A stretch of DNA of 64,000 bases from a bacterium (GTDB lineage Bacteria > Sysuimicrobiota > Sysuimicrobiia > Sysuimicrobiales > Segetimicrobiaceae): contig DATGFS010000009.1 of NCBI GenBank assembly GCA_035308905.1, positions 62,001 to 126,000 on the forward strand, written 5' to 3'. Under the pieces are notes generated by a model. It did no database searches. It was not told where the DNA came from and saw only the letters and a list, made by a program, of their open reading frames with translations. The translations under genes and the position numbers were made by a program. Shown piece after piece: positions 16,432-25,934 of the stretch (within the stretch, counting starts at the first letter, position 1; every line of letters begins with the position of its first letter).

Positions 16432-17850
16432 ATGGCGACCGAGATCAAGATGCCCCAGTTGGGCGAGAGCGTGCACGAAGGAACGCTCGGCCGGTGGCTC
16501 AAGCAGACCGGCGACACCGTCGCCAAGTACGAGCCGCTCGTCGAGGTCATTACCGACAAGGTCAACGTCGAGATGCCCTCCCCGTACGCGGGGGTGCTTG
16601 AGCAGATCGTCGTACAGGAAGGCCAGACGGTGACCGCCGGCACCGTGATCGCGACGATCCGCGAGAGCGGCGCGCCGGCGCGCGCGGGCGCCCAGCCCGC
16701 CGCCTCGCGCCCGCAGGCACCGCAGCCACAGGCTGGGCCACGGCCCGCCGCGCCGCAGCCCGCTCCGATGCCGTCGAGCGCTTCGCCGGCGTCCGCCCAG
16801 GCCGGACCGGCGGTCTCCGCCCAGGCCGGCGCCGCGGCGCGGGGGCGCGAGTCGCTCCGGCTGACGCCGCTGGTGCGGCGCCTTGCCGAGGAGCACCGCC
16901 TCTCGACGCAGGACCTCGAGCAGATTCCCGGGACCGGGACGGACGGCCGGATTACGAAAGACGACGTGCAGCGCTACCTCGCCTCGCGCGGCGGCGCCGG
17001 CGGACCGTCCGCGGCGCCGGCCCGCGGTCCGATGACGGGCCCGGCTGAGACCGCGGCCGCGGCGGCCGCGACCCAGGCCGCCTTCAAGCCGGCGGCCGCG
17101 CCGCCCGGTACCGCGACCGAGCGAGGCGCCGCGCCGGCGCGCGCGGCCGGGGACGAGGTGCGGCCGCTGTCCGCGCTGCGCAAGACGATCGCCGAGCGGA
17201 TGGCGCGCAGCAAACGCGAGATTCCGCACGCGTACGGCGTGGTTGAAGTCGACGTCACCGCGCTCGTCCGGCATCGCGAAACGCACAAGGCGGTGTGGCG
17301 CCTGCGCGAAGGCGTCAACATTACGCTGACGGCCTTCATCGTCCGCGCCGTCAGCCGGGCGCTCCGCGACGTCCCGGTCGTGAATGCGTCGTTCACGCCG
17401 GACGGCGTGCTCTGCCGGCATGCCGTCAACATCGGCATCGGGGTCGCGATTCCGGACGGGCTGATCGTCCCCGTGATCAAAGACGCCGATCAGAAGAGCG
17501 TCGCCGGTCTGGGACGCGACCTCGAGGGGCTGTCGGTGCGCGCCCGCGCCGGCAAGCTGACGCTCGACGACGTCTCGGGCGGGACGTTCACGATCACCAA
17601 CCCCGGCGTCTTCGGGTCGGTCTTCTCGATGCCGGTGATCAACTACCCGCAGGCGGCGATCCTCTCCACGGACGCGGTGGTGCGGCGGCCGGTGGTCCTC
17701 GGTGAGGGCATCGCCATCCGGGAGATCATGCACCTCGGTCTGGGCTTCGATCACCGCGCGTTCGACGGGGCGGTGGCGATGCAGTTCCTCAACCACATCA
17801 AACGGCAACTGGAGTCGTTCTCGCCCACCGGCGACTCCCCGGAGTTCTGA
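16432..17850 (+). CDS. Dihydrolipoamide acyltransferase (E2)
   Basis: 472 aa. Domain order: lipoyl domain (1-80) with lipoyl-lysine K43 in V-I-T-D-K-V-N-V-E; long Ala/Pro-rich linker; peripheral-subunit-binding domain near 140-180 (L-T-P-L-V-R-R-L-A); second Ala/Pro linker; catalytic acyltransferase domain ending in D-H-R-A-F-D-G-A. The usual H-H-R-x-x-D-G active-site motif reads D-H-R-A-F-D-G, retaining the catalytic His and Asp. One lipoyl domain only. The stop is one base before the lipA start. Confidence 0.95.
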   Translation: MATEIKMPQLGESVHEGTLGRWLKQTGDTVAKYEPLVEVITDKVNVEMPSPYAGVLEQIVVQEGQTVTAGTVIATIRESGAPARAGAQPAASRPQAPQPQAGPRPAAPQPAPMPSSASPASAQAGPAVSAQAGAAARGRESLRLTPLVRRLAEEHRLSTQDLEQIPGTGTDGRITKDDVQRYLASRGGAGGPSAAPARGPMTGPAETAAAAAATQAAFKPAAAPPGTATERGAAPARAAGDEVRPLSALRKTIAERMARSKREIPHAYGVVEVDVTALVRHRETHKAVWRLREGVNITLTAFIVRAVSRALRDVPVVNASFTPDGVLCRHAVNIGIGVAIPDGLIVPVIKDADQKSVAGLGRDLEGLSVRARAGKLTLDDVSGGTFTITNPGVFGSVFSMPVINYPQAAILSTDAVVRRPVVLGEGIAIREIMHLGLGFDHRAFDGAVAMQFLNHIKRQLESFSPTGDSPEF

Positions 17851-17851
17851 G

Positions 17852-18718
17852 ATGGCGGTCGCGCGGCGTCCCGAGTGGCTGAAGGTCAAACTGCCGGCCG
17901 GTCCCAACTTCCGCGACCTGGTCGGCGTCATGCGCACGCAGGCGCTGCACACCGTCTGCGAGGAAGCGCGCTGCCCGAACATCGGGGACTGCTGGGAGCG
18001 CCGCACCGCGACGTTCCTGATTCTCGGCAACGTCTGCACCCGCCACTGCGCCTACTGCGCGATCGCGCACGGGCTGCCGACCGAGCTCGACGTCGAGGAG
18101 CCGGAGCGGGTCGCGTCGGCCGTCGCGGCGATGGGACTTCGCCACGTCGTCGTCACGTCCGTGGACCGCGACGACCTGCGGGACGGCGGGGCGGAGATGT
18201 TCGCGCGGACGATCCGCCGCGTTCGCGAGCGGGTCCCCCGCTGCTCGATCGAGGTGCTCATTCCGGACTTCAAGGGCGACGCGCGCTCCCTCGACACCGT
18301 GCTGGAGGCGGCGCCGGACATCCTCAACCACAACATCGAGACCGTGGCGCGGCTGTTTCCCGCGGTGCGCAGCGGCGGGCGCTACCGGCGCTCGCTCGAC
18401 CTGCTGGCGCGGGCCCGGGCGCGGGGCACGCGGTGGCTCACGAAGAGCGGCATGATGGTGGGCTTGGGGGAATCGACGGACGAGGTCGTGCAGACGATGC
18501 GGGACCTACGGGGCGCCGGCTGCGACATCCTCACGATCGGCCAGTATCTCAGCCCCGGCAAGGACTACGTCCCGATCGTCCGCTACTACCATCCGGACGA
18601 GTTCGCCGCGCTCAAAGCGGAGGGGCTCGCGATGGGCTTCCGGCACGTCGAGTCGGGGCCGCTCGTGCGCAGCAGCTACCACGCGGACGAGCAGGCCGCC
18701 GGCGCCGCTACGCGGTAG
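17852..18718 (+). CDS. lipA: Lipoyl synthase
   Basis: 288 aa. Radical SAM enzyme that inserts two sulfurs into octanoyl groups on lipoyl domains. Auxiliary cluster ligands C36, C41, C47 (C-E-E-A-R-C-P-N-I-G-D-C). Radical SAM cluster ligands C62, C66, C69 (C-T-R-H-C-A-Y-C). The C-terminal R-S-S-Y-H-A holds the serine ligand. ATG 17852 follows the E2 stop directly, fitting translational coupling: it matures the E2 of the same operon. No lipB is nearby. The 3' end overlaps the convergent ferredoxin reductase gene by 11 bases. Confidence 0.96.
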   Translation: MAVARRPEWLKVKLPAGPNFRDLVGVMRTQALHTVCEEARCPNIGDCWERRTATFLILGNVCTRHCAYCAIAHGLPTELDVEEPERVASAVAAMGLRHVVVTSVDRDDLRDGGAEMFARTIRRVRERVPRCSIEVLIPDFKGDARSLDTVLEAAPDILNHNIETVARLFPAVRSGGRYRRSLDLLARARARGTRWLTKSGMMVGLGESTDEVVQTMRDLRGAGCDILTIGQYLSPGKDYVPIVRYYHPDEFAALKAEGLAMGFRHVESGPLVRSSYHADEQAAGAATR

Positions 18719-19727
18719 CCGGGGCCTTCTGCTTGTGCACGTCCTGGCTGCTGCTGTGGCCCGGGAAGACGCTCGCCTTCGGGTTGATGTACTGCGCGGC
18801 GTTGTTGACCGCCGTCGCCGCCTCGCCGAAGCCGGTCGCGATGAGCTTCACCTTGCCGGGATACACGACGATGTCGCCCGCGCCGTAGACGCCGGCGAGG
18901 TTGGTCTCCATCCGGGTGTTGACGCGGATACTGTCGTGCTCGAGCTCGAGGCCCCAGTCCGCGATCGGGCCGAGCGTGCTCAGAAAGCCGAGGGAGGCGA
19001 TCACCGCGTCGACGTCGATCGCTTCCTCGGTGTTGGTCTTGTTCTGGAAGATGACCGCGCGCTCCAGCCGGTCTTTCCCCTCGAGCCGGCGCAGCTCGTA
19101 GAACAGCTTCACGTTCACCGGGGAATGGAGCATCTTCTGCACGGAATCTTCGGCCGCGCGGAACCCGTCGCGCCGGTGGATGAGGGTGACCGAGCGCGCG
19201 ATGCCGACCAGATTGTTGGCCCAGTCGACCGCGGAGTCGCCGCCGCCGGCGATGAGGACCCGCTTGCCGGCGAAGTCCTGGAAGCTCTTCACGAAATAGT
19301 GGAGGCCCCGGCCCTCGTACGAGTCGATCTCCGGCTTCTTGAACGTCTTCGGGTGGAAGGCGCCGATGCCGGCGGTGATGACCAGCACTTTGCTCGCGTG
19401 GCTGGCCCGGTTCGTCGTCAGGCGCAGCGTCCCGTCCGGCGCGCGCTCGAGCTTTTCTACGGTCTCGCCGGTGCACACGGTGGGATGGTACTGGCTCGCC
19501 TGCTCGACCAGGTTGTCCACGAGCTGGCGTCCGATGATCTTGGTGAACCCGGCGACGTCGTAGATCGGCTTCTCGGGGTACAGCGCGGTGATCTGGCCGC
19601 CCAGCGCGTCGAGGCTCTCGACGATCTTCGTGCGAAGGGTCCGGAATCCGGAGTAATAGGCTCCGTAGAGCCCAACCGGCCCGCCGCCGATGATCGTTAC
19701 GTCAAAAAGGTCAGTATCCGGACTCAT
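18708..19727 (-). CDS. Ferredoxin/flavodoxin-NADP+ reductase, thioredoxin-reductase-like type
   Basis: 339 aa. FAD motif G-G-G-P-V-G-L-Y-G near residue 14 and NADP motif G-G-G-D-S-A-V-D-W near 165. The C-x-x-C disulfide of true thioredoxin reductase is absent. That combination, the length, and the G-A-G-D-I segment identify the Bacillus YumC-type ferredoxin-NADP+ reductase. It would link the many Fe-S and ferredoxin enzymes here (oxidoreductase at 31 kb, lipoyl synthase, Suf) to NADPH. It has its own TATAAT promoter. Confidence 0.9.
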   Translation of the reverse strand: MSPDTDLFDVTIIGGGPVGLYGAYYSGFRTLRTKIVESLDALGGQITALYPEKPIYDVAGFTKIIGRQLVDNLVEQASQYHPTVCTGETVEKLERAPDGTLRLTTNRASHASKVLVITAGIGAFHPKTFKKPEIDSYEGRGLHYFVKSFQDFAGKRVLIAGGGDSAVDWANNLVGIARSVTLIHRRDGFRAAEDSVQKMLHSPVNVKLFYELRRLEGKDRLERAVIFQNKTNTEEAIDVDAVIASLGFLSTLGPIADWGLELEHDSIRVNTRMETNLAGVYGAGDIVVYPGKVKLIATGFGEAATAVNNAAQYINPKASVFPGHSSSQDVHKQKAPATA

Positions 19728-19757
19728 GCCCTGCGCACCTCCTGCGCCACCGCGCCA

Positions 19758-19785
19758 TTATAGCACCGGAACTTAGCGGCGCAAT
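19758..19785 (-). promoter_or_regulatory. Sigma70-like promoter of the ferredoxin-NADP+ reductase gene
   Basis: On the minus strand, TTGCGC (19785-19780) is followed after 16 bases by a perfect TATAAT (19763-19758). The start codon lies about 30 bases downstream with a purine-rich ribosome site. Confidence 0.6.
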
Positions 19786-19926
19786 CGGCTCAAGACCGCA
19801 CCCGCATCGAGTCATGAACCGATTCGGCCGGAAGTATCCGCGGTACCGCGGCGTTTACCCTACAAGCGGCATTACGGACACGTTCTCCTTCCATTAGAGA
19901 ACGCAACGGGGGCGTCCCCGGGTTTC

Positions 19927-19955
19927 TTGACAGGCCCCGGGGGAGCGCCTATCGT
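19927..19955 (+). promoter_or_regulatory. Sigma70-like promoter of the MoeB/ThiF-rhodanese gene
   Basis: Perfect -35 TTGACA (19927-19932), 17-base spacer, -10 TATCGT (19950-19955). The expected start is near 19962, giving a leader of about 34 bases before the GTG at 19996. The rest of the 268-base divergent region (19786-19926) shows nothing else recognisable. Confidence 0.7.
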
Positions 19956-19995
19956 ATCGTAAGCGGATGTACCCGAAGTGTGGAGGGATCGCATC

Positions 19996-21156
19996 GTGGC
20001 GACCAAGGTGAGGGAAGCGCAGGCCCCGCTCCTCAACGACACGCAGATGGAGCGGTACGGCCGGCAGGTCATTCTCGAGGAGATGGGGCTCGAGGGCCAG
20101 GCGAAGCTGCTGCGGTCCAAGGTGCTCATCATCGGCGCGGGCGGACTCGGCTCGCCGGTGGCGCTCTACCTCGCCGCCGCCGGCGTCGGCACGCTCGGGA
20201 TCGTCGACGGCGACCGGGTCGACCTCAGCAACCTGCACCGGCAGATCCTGCATCCCACCCCGGCGCTCGGCCAGGCGAAGACCGAATCGGCCCGGCATAC
20301 GCTCGCCGGCGTCAACCCCGACGTCAACGTCGTGCCGTACCAGACGCTGCTCACGAGCGCCAACGCGCTCGACATCGTGCGCGAGTACGACGTCGTCGTC
20401 AACGGGAGCGACAACTTCCCGACGCGCTACCTCGTCAACGACGCCTGCGTGCTGCTCGGCAAGCCGCTCGTGGACGCGAGCATTCTGAAGTGGGAAGGCC
20501 AGGCCACCACGTTCGTGCCGGGGCAGGGATGCTACCGCTGCCTGTTCCCGACTCCGCCGCCGCCCGGGATGGTGCCGAGCTGCGCGGAAGGGGGCATCCT
20601 CGGCGCGCTGTGCGGCCACATCGGCTCGCGCCAGGCGCTCGAGGTCCTCAAACTGCTCCTCGGCGTCGGGGAGACGCTCGCCAACCGGCTGCTGATCTTC
20701 GACGCGCTCGAGGGCGAAACGCGGGTGGTCCGCTGGAGCCGGAATCCCGAGTGCCCGGTCTGCGGCGACGCGCCGACGATCACCGCGCTCATCGACTACG
20801 AGCAGTTCTGCGGCATGCCGGCGCACGATCGCGCCGCGGCCCGGCCGATTCCCGAGATCACGCCGGTCGAGGCGAAGGCGCGGCTCGAGCGCGGCGGCGT
20901 CCAGCTGATCGACGTGCGCGAGCCGTGGGAGTACGAGGACGCGCACATTCACGGGGGCCATCTGATCCCGCTCGGCCAGGTGCCGGAGCGGCTTGCGGAG
21001 ATCGATCCCGCGACGCCGGCGATCATCTACTGCCGCTCGGGCGGCCGGAGCGGCAAGGCCGTGGGCCTGCTGCGGGAGCGCGGGTACGAGAAAGCGGTGA
21101 ACCTGAAGGGCGGGATCCTCGCCTGGGTCAACGCGCAGCTGCCGACCGAGCAATGA
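19996..21156 (+). CDS. MoeB/ThiF-type adenylyltransferase fused to a rhodanese domain
   Basis: 386 aa. Residues 1-250: E1-like ATP-binding domain with G-A-G-G-L-G-S-P at 48-55 and a zinc site made of C-Y-R-C and C-P-V-C. Residues 275-386: rhodanese domain with I-I-Y-C-R-S-G-G-R-S-G active-site loop. Such fusions adenylate the C-terminal glycine of a ubiquitin-like sulfur carrier (MoaD, ThiS, CysO) and then supply sulfur. It could act on the MoaD part of the fusion at 37-38 kb or on a carrier elsewhere. GTG 19996 is chosen because GGAGGG lies nine bases upstream. Confidence 0.92.
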   Translation: MATKVREAQAPLLNDTQMERYGRQVILEEMGLEGQAKLLRSKVLIIGAGGLGSPVALYLAAAGVGTLGIVDGDRVDLSNLHRQILHPTPALGQAKTESARHTLAGVNPDVNVVPYQTLLTSANALDIVREYDVVVNGSDNFPTRYLVNDACVLLGKPLVDASILKWEGQATTFVPGQGCYRCLFPTPPPPGMVPSCAEGGILGALCGHIGSRQALEVLKLLLGVGETLANRLLIFDALEGETRVVRWSRNPECPVCGDAPTITALIDYEQFCGMPAHDRAAARPIPEITPVEAKARLERGGVQLIDVREPWEYEDAHIHGGHLIPLGQVPERLAEIDPATPAIIYCRSGGRSGKAVGLLRERGYEKAVNLKGGILAWVNAQLPTEQ

Positions 21157-21185
21157 AGGCAGGGCTGCGGTAGCGTTACAGGCTG

Positions 21186-23087
21186 TTACGCGCGGAGCGG
21201 TAAAGCCGCCCGCTGCCCGGGCCCCGGCGAGAGCACGGCCGTGACCGCGCCGGCGATGCCCTCCGGCGTCAGCCCCGCCTCCGCAAGGATCTCCTGGCGC
21301 TTGCCGTGTTGGAGGAAGCGCGGCGGGATGCCGAGATCGCGCAGCGGCGTGTCGACGCCGGCGTCCCGAAGCGCCTGGGCCACCGCGGAGCCCGCGCCGC
21401 CGGCGCGAACGTTGTCCTCCACCGTGACGACGAGCCGGTAGTTCCCGGCGAGCGCGGCAATTTCAGCCGGTACCGGTTTGACCCATCGTGGGTCGACGAC
21501 GGTGGCGCCGAGCCCATGCGCCGACAGCTGCTGGGCCGCCGCGACCGCCGCGCCGGCCATCGCCCCGACGGCGACGATGAGTACGTCCCGATCCCCCGCA
21601 CGATACAGCACGTCGATTGAGCCGGTGCGATCTACCGCCGCGAGGTCGGCGGGAACCGCGCCCTTCGGGAAACGGACGACCGTGGGGCCGTCCTTGACTT
21701 CGATCGCCTCACGCAGCAACTCGCGCAGTCTCGCGCCGTCACGCGGGGCGGCGACGCGCAGGCCGGGCACTGCCTGAAGGAATGAAAGATCCCAGACGCC
21801 GTTGTGGCTCGGGCCGTCGTCGCCCGTCACGCCGGCGCGGTCCAGGACGAACGTGACGGCACAGCCGTGGAGCGCGACGTCGAGGAGCAGCTGATCGAGC
21901 GCCCGATTCAGGAACGTCGCGTAGAGAGCCACGACCGGATGCATCCCGCCCATCGCGAGTCCGGCCGCGGACGTGACGGCGTGCTGCTCGGCGATGCCCA
22001 CGTCGAAGACCCGGCCGGGATACGCCTGCGCGAAGGCGTCGAGGCCCGTCGAGTGCAGCATGGCGGCCGTCACCGCGACGACCTCCGGCCGCTCCCGGCC
22101 GATGGCGACCAGTTCGTCCCGAAAGACGGACGTCCAGGTCGTCGCCGGTGCCGCGACCGGCCGCCCCGTCGCGGAGTCGAACGGACCGGGTCCGTGGAGG
22201 TTGTCCACGTGGTCGGTCTCCGCGGGCGGATAGCCGAAGCCCTTGCGGGTCAGGCAGTGCACGATGACCGGCCGCTCGACGCGCGCGGCCTGCCGCAGCG
22301 CGCGCTCCACCGCGCCGACGTCGTGGCCGTCGACCGGGCCGATGTACTTCAGGCCCAGATCCTCGAAGAGCATCTGCGGCACGAGGGCCTCCTTGAGGCC
22401 CTTCTTCACCGCCATCATGGTGCGGTACATCGCGCGGCCCACGATCGGCGTCTGGTCGAGCGCGGCTTTCGCCGCGGTCAGCGTCTGCTCGTATCGCGGG
22501 TTCGTGCGCAGGTCGTTCAGGTGCTGCGCGAGGCCGCCGACCGTCGTCGAGTAGGAGCGTCCGTTGTCGTTGACCACGATGATGACGCGCCGCTGCCCGC
22601 CGGCGAGGTTGTTCAGGGCCTCCCACGCCATGCCGCCGGTGAGCGCGCCGTCGCCGACGACTGCGACGATCCGCCGGCCCCGGTCGCCCCGCAGCGCGTA
22701 GGCCTTCGCGAGCCCGTCGGCATAGGACAGGGCGGTCGACGCGTGGGAGTTTTCGATCACATCGTGGTCGGACTCGGCCCGCGACGGGTAGCCCGACAGG
22801 CCGTCCCGCTGCCGCAGGCGTTCGAAGCCGCTCTGCCGGCCGGTGAGGAGCTTGTGCACGTACGACTGGTGGCCGGTGTCGAACAGAATCCGGTCGCGCG
22901 GCGAGTCGAAGACGCGGTGGATCGCGATGGTCAGCTCGACGACGCCGAGGTTGGGACCGAGGTGGCCGCCGGTCCGCGAGATCGTCTCGACCAGGAACGC
23001 GCGGATCTCCTGCGCGAGCTGCGCGGTCTGCGCCGCGGTGAGCCGGCGGAGGTCACGAGGTCCGCGAACGCCGTCGAGCACGCTCAT
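21186..23087 (-). CDS. dxs: 1-deoxy-D-xylulose-5-phosphate synthase
   Basis: 633 aa, normal length. ThDP enzyme joining pyruvate and glyceraldehyde 3-phosphate, the first step of the MEP isoprenoid pathway. Visible motifs: [12 protein letters not shown] near 40-51, [15 protein letters not shown] near 150, and G-D-D-G-P-S-H-N-G in the second domain (usually T-H-x-G). Convergent with the MoeB-like gene; four bases after the DUF3303 gene, so probably one transcript with it. Confidence 0.97.
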   Translation of the reverse strand: MSVLDGVRGPRDLRRLTAAQTAQLAQEIRAFLVETISRTGGHLGPNLGVVELTIAIHRVFDSPRDRILFDTGHQSYVHKLLTGRQSGFERLRQRDGLSGYPSRAESDHDVIENSHASTALSYADGLAKAYALRGDRGRRIVAVVGDGALTGGMAWEALNNLAGGQRRVIIVVNDNGRSYSTTVGGLAQHLNDLRTNPRYEQTLTAAKAALDQTPIVGRAMYRTMMAVKKGLKEALVPQMLFEDLGLKYIGPVDGHDVGAVERALRQAARVERPVIVHCLTRKGFGYPPAETDHVDNLHGPGPFDSATGRPVAAPATTWTSVFRDELVAIGRERPEVVAVTAAMLHSTGLDAFAQAYPGRVFDVGIAEQHAVTSAAGLAMGGMHPVVALYATFLNRALDQLLLDVALHGCAVTFVLDRAGVTGDDGPSHNGVWDLSFLQAVPGLRVAAPRDGARLRELLREAIEVKDGPTVVRFPKGAVPADLAAVDRTGSIDVLYRAGDRDVLIVAVGAMAGAAVAAAQQLSAHGLGATVVDPRWVKPVPAEIAALAGNYRLVVTVEDNVRAGGAGSAVAQALRDAGVDTPLRDLGIPPRFLQHGKRQEILAEAGLTPEGIAGAVTAVLSPGPGQRAALPLRA

Positions 23088-23091
23088 GCGC

Positions 23092-23364
23092 TCAGAGCCG
23101 CGGTTCCATCATCGCGCGCACGTCGGTCGACGGCACCACCGGCACGATTTCGAATTCGATCAGGTCGCTCCAGCCGGCGACCCATTCTTGAAGAAGGCGC
23201 GCGTCGTCGCATTCCATGAGCTGCCAGCACCGGTCGAAGTTCGCTTCGATCCAGCTGCCGGCGTATGTGAGGCCGTCCGGCATCCCGCGGCCCCCGTCGC
23301 GCAGCCGGCGGTAAATCGCTTTTGGATCGCGTCCTTTGAAGCGTTCGACCACCATGAACAGCAC
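23092..23364 (-). CDS. DUF3303 family small protein
   Basis: 90 aa. [10 protein letters not shown] at the start, G-M-P-D-G-L-T-Y in the middle and C-W-Q-L-M-E-C-D-D later are the DUF3303 signature. The fold is predicted to be a ferredoxin-like dimeric alpha/beta barrel; function unknown. GTG start, with an in-frame ATG three codons later as alternative. Between yjbQ-like gene and dxs in the same direction. Confidence 0.8.
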   Translation of the reverse strand: MLFMVVERFKGRDPKAIYRRLRDGGRGMPDGLTYAGSWIEANFDRCWQLMECDDARLLQEWVAGWSDLIEFEIVPVVPSTDVRAMMEPRL

Positions 23365-23382
23365 GGCGCGTCGCCCGGGCCT

Positions 23383-23847
23383 CTAGGCGCCCATCACCTG
23401 AACGTGGATGCGCCGCGTCTGCGGGCCGTCCAACTCGCAGAAGAGGAGGCGCTGCCACGTGCCGAGGACGAGCCGTCCCTGCTCGATCGGGATCTGGACC
23501 GTGCGGTTGAGGAGCACGGCGGCGAGGTGGCTCCAGGCATTGGCGCGGTTGCAGTCGGAGACGTTCGGGTCGTTGTGGCGGTAGGCGGCGTCTTCCGGCA
23601 CCAGGCGCCGCAGGAGCCCCCGCAGGTCGTCCAGCAGCGCGTCCTCGGCCTCGTTCACGAACAGGGCGGTCGTGGTGTGGAGACTGTGCAGGAGGACCAT
23701 CCCCTGCGCGACCTCGTCCAAACCCGGGAGCGACGCCACCCGGTCCGTGAGATCGTGGATCTCGACGCGGGCGCCGGTGGGCACCGTCACGGTGCTCGTT
23801 ACGATTTTGAGCGGTGCGAGGGTACGCGTGGCGCTCGAAATGTCCAC
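23383..23847 (-). CDS. YjbQ/UPF0047 family protein
   Basis: 154 aa. Family motifs H-T-T-T-A-L-F-V-N-E-A-E and N-A-W-S-H-L are intact and supply the conserved His and acidic residues clustered in known structures. Members have weak thiamine-phosphate synthase activity (secondary ThiE-like); the physiological role is unclear. GTG start with GGAGG eight bases upstream. First gene of a probable yjbQ-DUF3303-dxs transcript; dxs and ThDP synthesis are linked by cofactor. Confidence 0.88.
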   Translation of the reverse strand: MDISSATRTLAPLKIVTSTVTVPTGARVEIHDLTDRVASLPGLDEVAQGMVLLHSLHTTTALFVNEAEDALLDDLRGLLRRLVPEDAAYRHNDPNVSDCNRANAWSHLAAVLLNRTVQIPIEQGRLVLGTWQRLLFCELDGPQTRRIHVQVMGA

Positions 23848-23895
23848 CCGCTACCTCCGAAGGCCGCCCGGCGGCCCGGTGTGCAACGCGAGCCG

Positions 23896-23924
23896 AGTGT
23901 ATCATTCCCGGTGTTGTTTGACAA
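23896..23924 (-). promoter_or_regulatory. Promoter of the yjbQ-like gene, sharing its -35 with the opposite strand
   Basis: Minus-strand TTGTCA (23924-23919), 17-base spacer, TACACT (23901-23896). The -35 overlaps the -35 of the forward promoter of the A-type carrier gene within the palindromic TTTGACAAA. Confidence 0.55.
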
Positions 23925-23947
23925 ACCAATCCGGCCGCCCGTAGAAT
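23918..23947 (+). promoter_or_regulatory. Promoter of the A-type Fe-S carrier gene
   Basis: TTGACA (23918-23923), 18-base spacer, TAGAAT (23942-23947). The expected transcript starts near 23954 with a leader of about 65 bases. Confidence 0.65.
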
Positions 23948-24019
23948 AATGTGGATAGGGTGGCTACACAATCCGCGGCGAGCCGGGAAGCCGCGCCACC
24001 TCGGGAGGGACGTTCCTTC

Positions 24020-24397
24020 ATGATTACTCTGACCGACCGCGCCGTGACCAAGGTCAAGGAGCTGCTGGCCGAGCAGAACGACCCGAAACTCTCTCTGCGG
24101 GTCTTCATCACGCAGGGCGGATGCGACGGCTACTCCTACGGCATGACGTTCGACGAGTCGCAGGACGCAGAGGATCAGGTCCTCGAGCGCGGCGGGGTGC
24201 GGGTCCTCGTCGACAAGGCGAGCTCGCGCCTGCTCGAGGGCGCCGAGATCGACTACGTGACGTCCGTGACGGCGCAGGGCTTCGCGATCCGCAACCCCAA
24301 CGCCGTGTCGACGTGCGGCTGCGGCCATTCGTTCCACACTCGGGAAGAGGCCGGCGCGCCCCAGGAGTGCGGCCAGGAGACGGAGGCGAAAGCCTAA
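24020..24397 (+). CDS. A-type iron-sulfur carrier (HesB/ErpA/SufA family)
   Basis: 125 aa. The three conserved cysteines are present: C35 in G-G-C-D-G-Y and C99/C101 in T-C-G-C-G-H. These bind a transferable cluster. The protein accepts clusters from SufBCD and passes them to apo-proteins. ATG 24020 fits the family N-terminus, and a longer in-frame version from 23951 would begin at the -10 region. The stop overlaps the NifU-like start (TAATG). Confidence 0.92.
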   Translation: MITLTDRAVTKVKELLAEQNDPKLSLRVFITQGGCDGYSYGMTFDESQDAEDQVLERGGVRVLVDKASSRLLEGAEIDYVTSVTAQGFAIRNPNAVSTCGCGHSFHTREEAGAPQECGQETEAKA

Positions 24398-24657
24398 TGG
24401 ACCAGGTCACGAGCCCCGCGGCCGACCTCGAGTTGAGCGCGCGCGTGCAGGAAGTGCTCGATCAGATCCGGCCGCACGTGCAGGCGGACGGCGGCGACCT
24501 CGAACTCGTCGATATCGTGAACGGCGTGGTGCAGATCCGCCTCGCCGGCTCGTGCGTCGGGTGCATGTACTCGATGATGACGCTGCAGGCCGGCGTCGAG
24601 CGGATGCTCAAGGAGCGGGTGCCGGAGATCAAGGCGGTCGAAGCGGTCCCGCTGTAG
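24397..24657 (+). CDS. NifU C-terminal domain protein (Nfu type)
   Basis: 86 aa, a single NifU C-terminal domain. C53 and C56 in G-S-C-V-G-C bind a [4Fe-4S] cluster at a dimer interface. It acts with the A-type carrier directly upstream in delivering clusters. The start overlaps the preceding stop, so the two are translationally coupled. Confidence 0.93.
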   Translation: MDQVTSPAADLELSARVQEVLDQIRPHVQADGGDLELVDIVNGVVQIRLAGSCVGCMYSMMTLQAGVERMLKERVPEIKAVEAVPL

Positions 24658-24684
24658 GTCCCCGCAAGGGGGAGAGGAGCCCTG

Positions 24685-24714
24685 AGCCTCTCGTGGAAGG
24701 CACGGGAGGCTTTT
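24685..24714 (+). terminator. Intrinsic terminator after the Nfu gene
   Basis: AGCCTCTCGTG (24685-24695), loop GAAGG, CACGGGAGGCT (24701-24711), then TTTT: an 11-bp stem with one G-T wobble and a short T-run. It separates the Fe-S carrier pair from the acyl-CoA dehydrogenase gene. A smaller GCAA-capped hairpin (24659-24673) precedes it. Confidence 0.75.
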
Positions 24715-24745
24715 GGTTTGCGTTGGACGGCGGACGGAGCGGCGC

Positions 24746-25885
24746 GTGCGGTTCGAGTACACCGAGGAACAGCGGCTGATTCACCGGACCGTCCGTGAGT
24801 TCGCCTCACGGGAGCTGCGGCCCCATGCACGGCGCTGGGACGCGGAGAACGCGTTTCCGGCCGCGCTCGTCCCGAAGATTGCCTCGCTCGGCCTGTGGGG
24901 TATGACGGTGCCCCCGGACGACGGCGGCGCTGGCATCGACGCGGTCGGGGCGGCGCTGGCGATCGAGGCGCTCGCCTGGGGGGACGGCGGCATCGCGCTC
25001 AGCGTGGCCGCGCACAACTCCCTGTGCACCGGGCATATCGCCCGCTTCGGGTCGCCGGCGCAGCGGCGGGCGTATCTTCCGCGGCTGGCCTCGGGCGCAT
25101 CCCTCGGCGCATGGTGCCTGACGGAGCCGGCGTCCGGAAGCGATGCCGCGGCGCTTGCGACCCGCGCGGAGCGGCGGGGCGACCGGTGGATCCTCGACGG
25201 GACGAAGGCCTTCGTCACGCAGGGCAGCATCGCCGGCGTCTACGTCGTGATGGCGCGGACAGATCCCGCCGCCGGGCGGCGCGGGATTTCCGCGTTCATC
25301 GTGGAGCAGGGGATGCCGGGGCTCCGCGCCGGCAAGCACGAGGACAAACTCGGCATGCGCTCGAGCGATACGGCCGAGGTCGTCTTCGAAGAATGTGCCG
25401 TGCCGGAAACGCAGCTGATCGGGACGCCCGGCGCAGGTTACGATCAGGCGATGCAGATCCTCGAGGGCGGCCGGATCGGCATCGGGGCGCTCGCGCTCGG
25501 GTTGGGACGGGCGGCGCTCGACGCGTCGATCGAATACGCGCGCGGGCGGCGGGCGTTCGGGCGGCCGATCGGGGAGTTTCAGGCGATTCAGTGGATGATC
25601 GCCGACATGGCGGCCGAGCTGGACGCGGCCGAGCTGCTGGTGATGGACGCGGCGTCCCGCGCCGGCCGCGGCGAACCCTACAAGCTCGCGGCGTCGATGG
25701 CCAAGCTGTACGCGTCGGAGGCGGCGTCGCGGGCCGCCAACCGCGCGGTGCAGATCCACGGCGGGTACGGCTTCATCAAAGACTATCCGGTGGAGCGGAT
25801 CTACCGGGACGTGAAACTGTGCGAGATCGGCGAGGGCACGTCCGAGGTGCAGCGGATGATCATCGCGCGGGAGACGCTCGCATGA
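24746..25885 (+). CDS. Acyl-CoA dehydrogenase
   Basis: 379 aa, the family length. FAD enzyme forming the 2,3-double bond of acyl-CoA esters. Typical segments: [11 protein letters not shown] near 125, K-L-G-M-R-S-S near 205, and the C-terminal Y-R-D-V-K-L...E-G-T-S-E block that holds the catalytic Glu. GTG 24746 has GGAG six bases upstream; the longer frame from 24713 begins inside the terminator. Chain-length preference is not visible. The E1/E2 complex at 14-18 kb suggests branched-chain degradation as a setting. Confidence 0.93.
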   Translation: MRFEYTEEQRLIHRTVREFASRELRPHARRWDAENAFPAALVPKIASLGLWGMTVPPDDGGAGIDAVGAALAIEALAWGDGGIALSVAAHNSLCTGHIARFGSPAQRRAYLPRLASGASLGAWCLTEPASGSDAAALATRAERRGDRWILDGTKAFVTQGSIAGVYVVMARTDPAAGRRGISAFIVEQGMPGLRAGKHEDKLGMRSSDTAEVVFEECAVPETQLIGTPGAGYDQAMQILEGGRIGIGALALGLGRAALDASIEYARGRRAFGRPIGEFQAIQWMIADMAAELDAAELLVMDAASRAGRGEPYKLAASMAKLYASEAASRAANRAVQIHGGYGFIKDYPVERIYRDVKLCEIGEGTSEVQRMIIARETLA

Positions 25886-25934
25886 GGGCGCGCACGCTGC
25901 CGTCCGGGCGCATTACAGGGTGGGGGTGCACGGC

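Noticed and set aside
19786-19926. Additional gene or regulatory RNA in the divergent region before the MoeB-like gene
   Set aside because: No open frame with a ribosome site and no convincing stem-loop beyond four pairs was found.
24659-24673. TCCCC-GCAA-GGGGGA hairpin as a third copy of the dispersed repeat
   Set aside because: Only the tetraloop stem matches; the 31-base core is absent and the stem lies against a stop codon. The resemblance may be chance.
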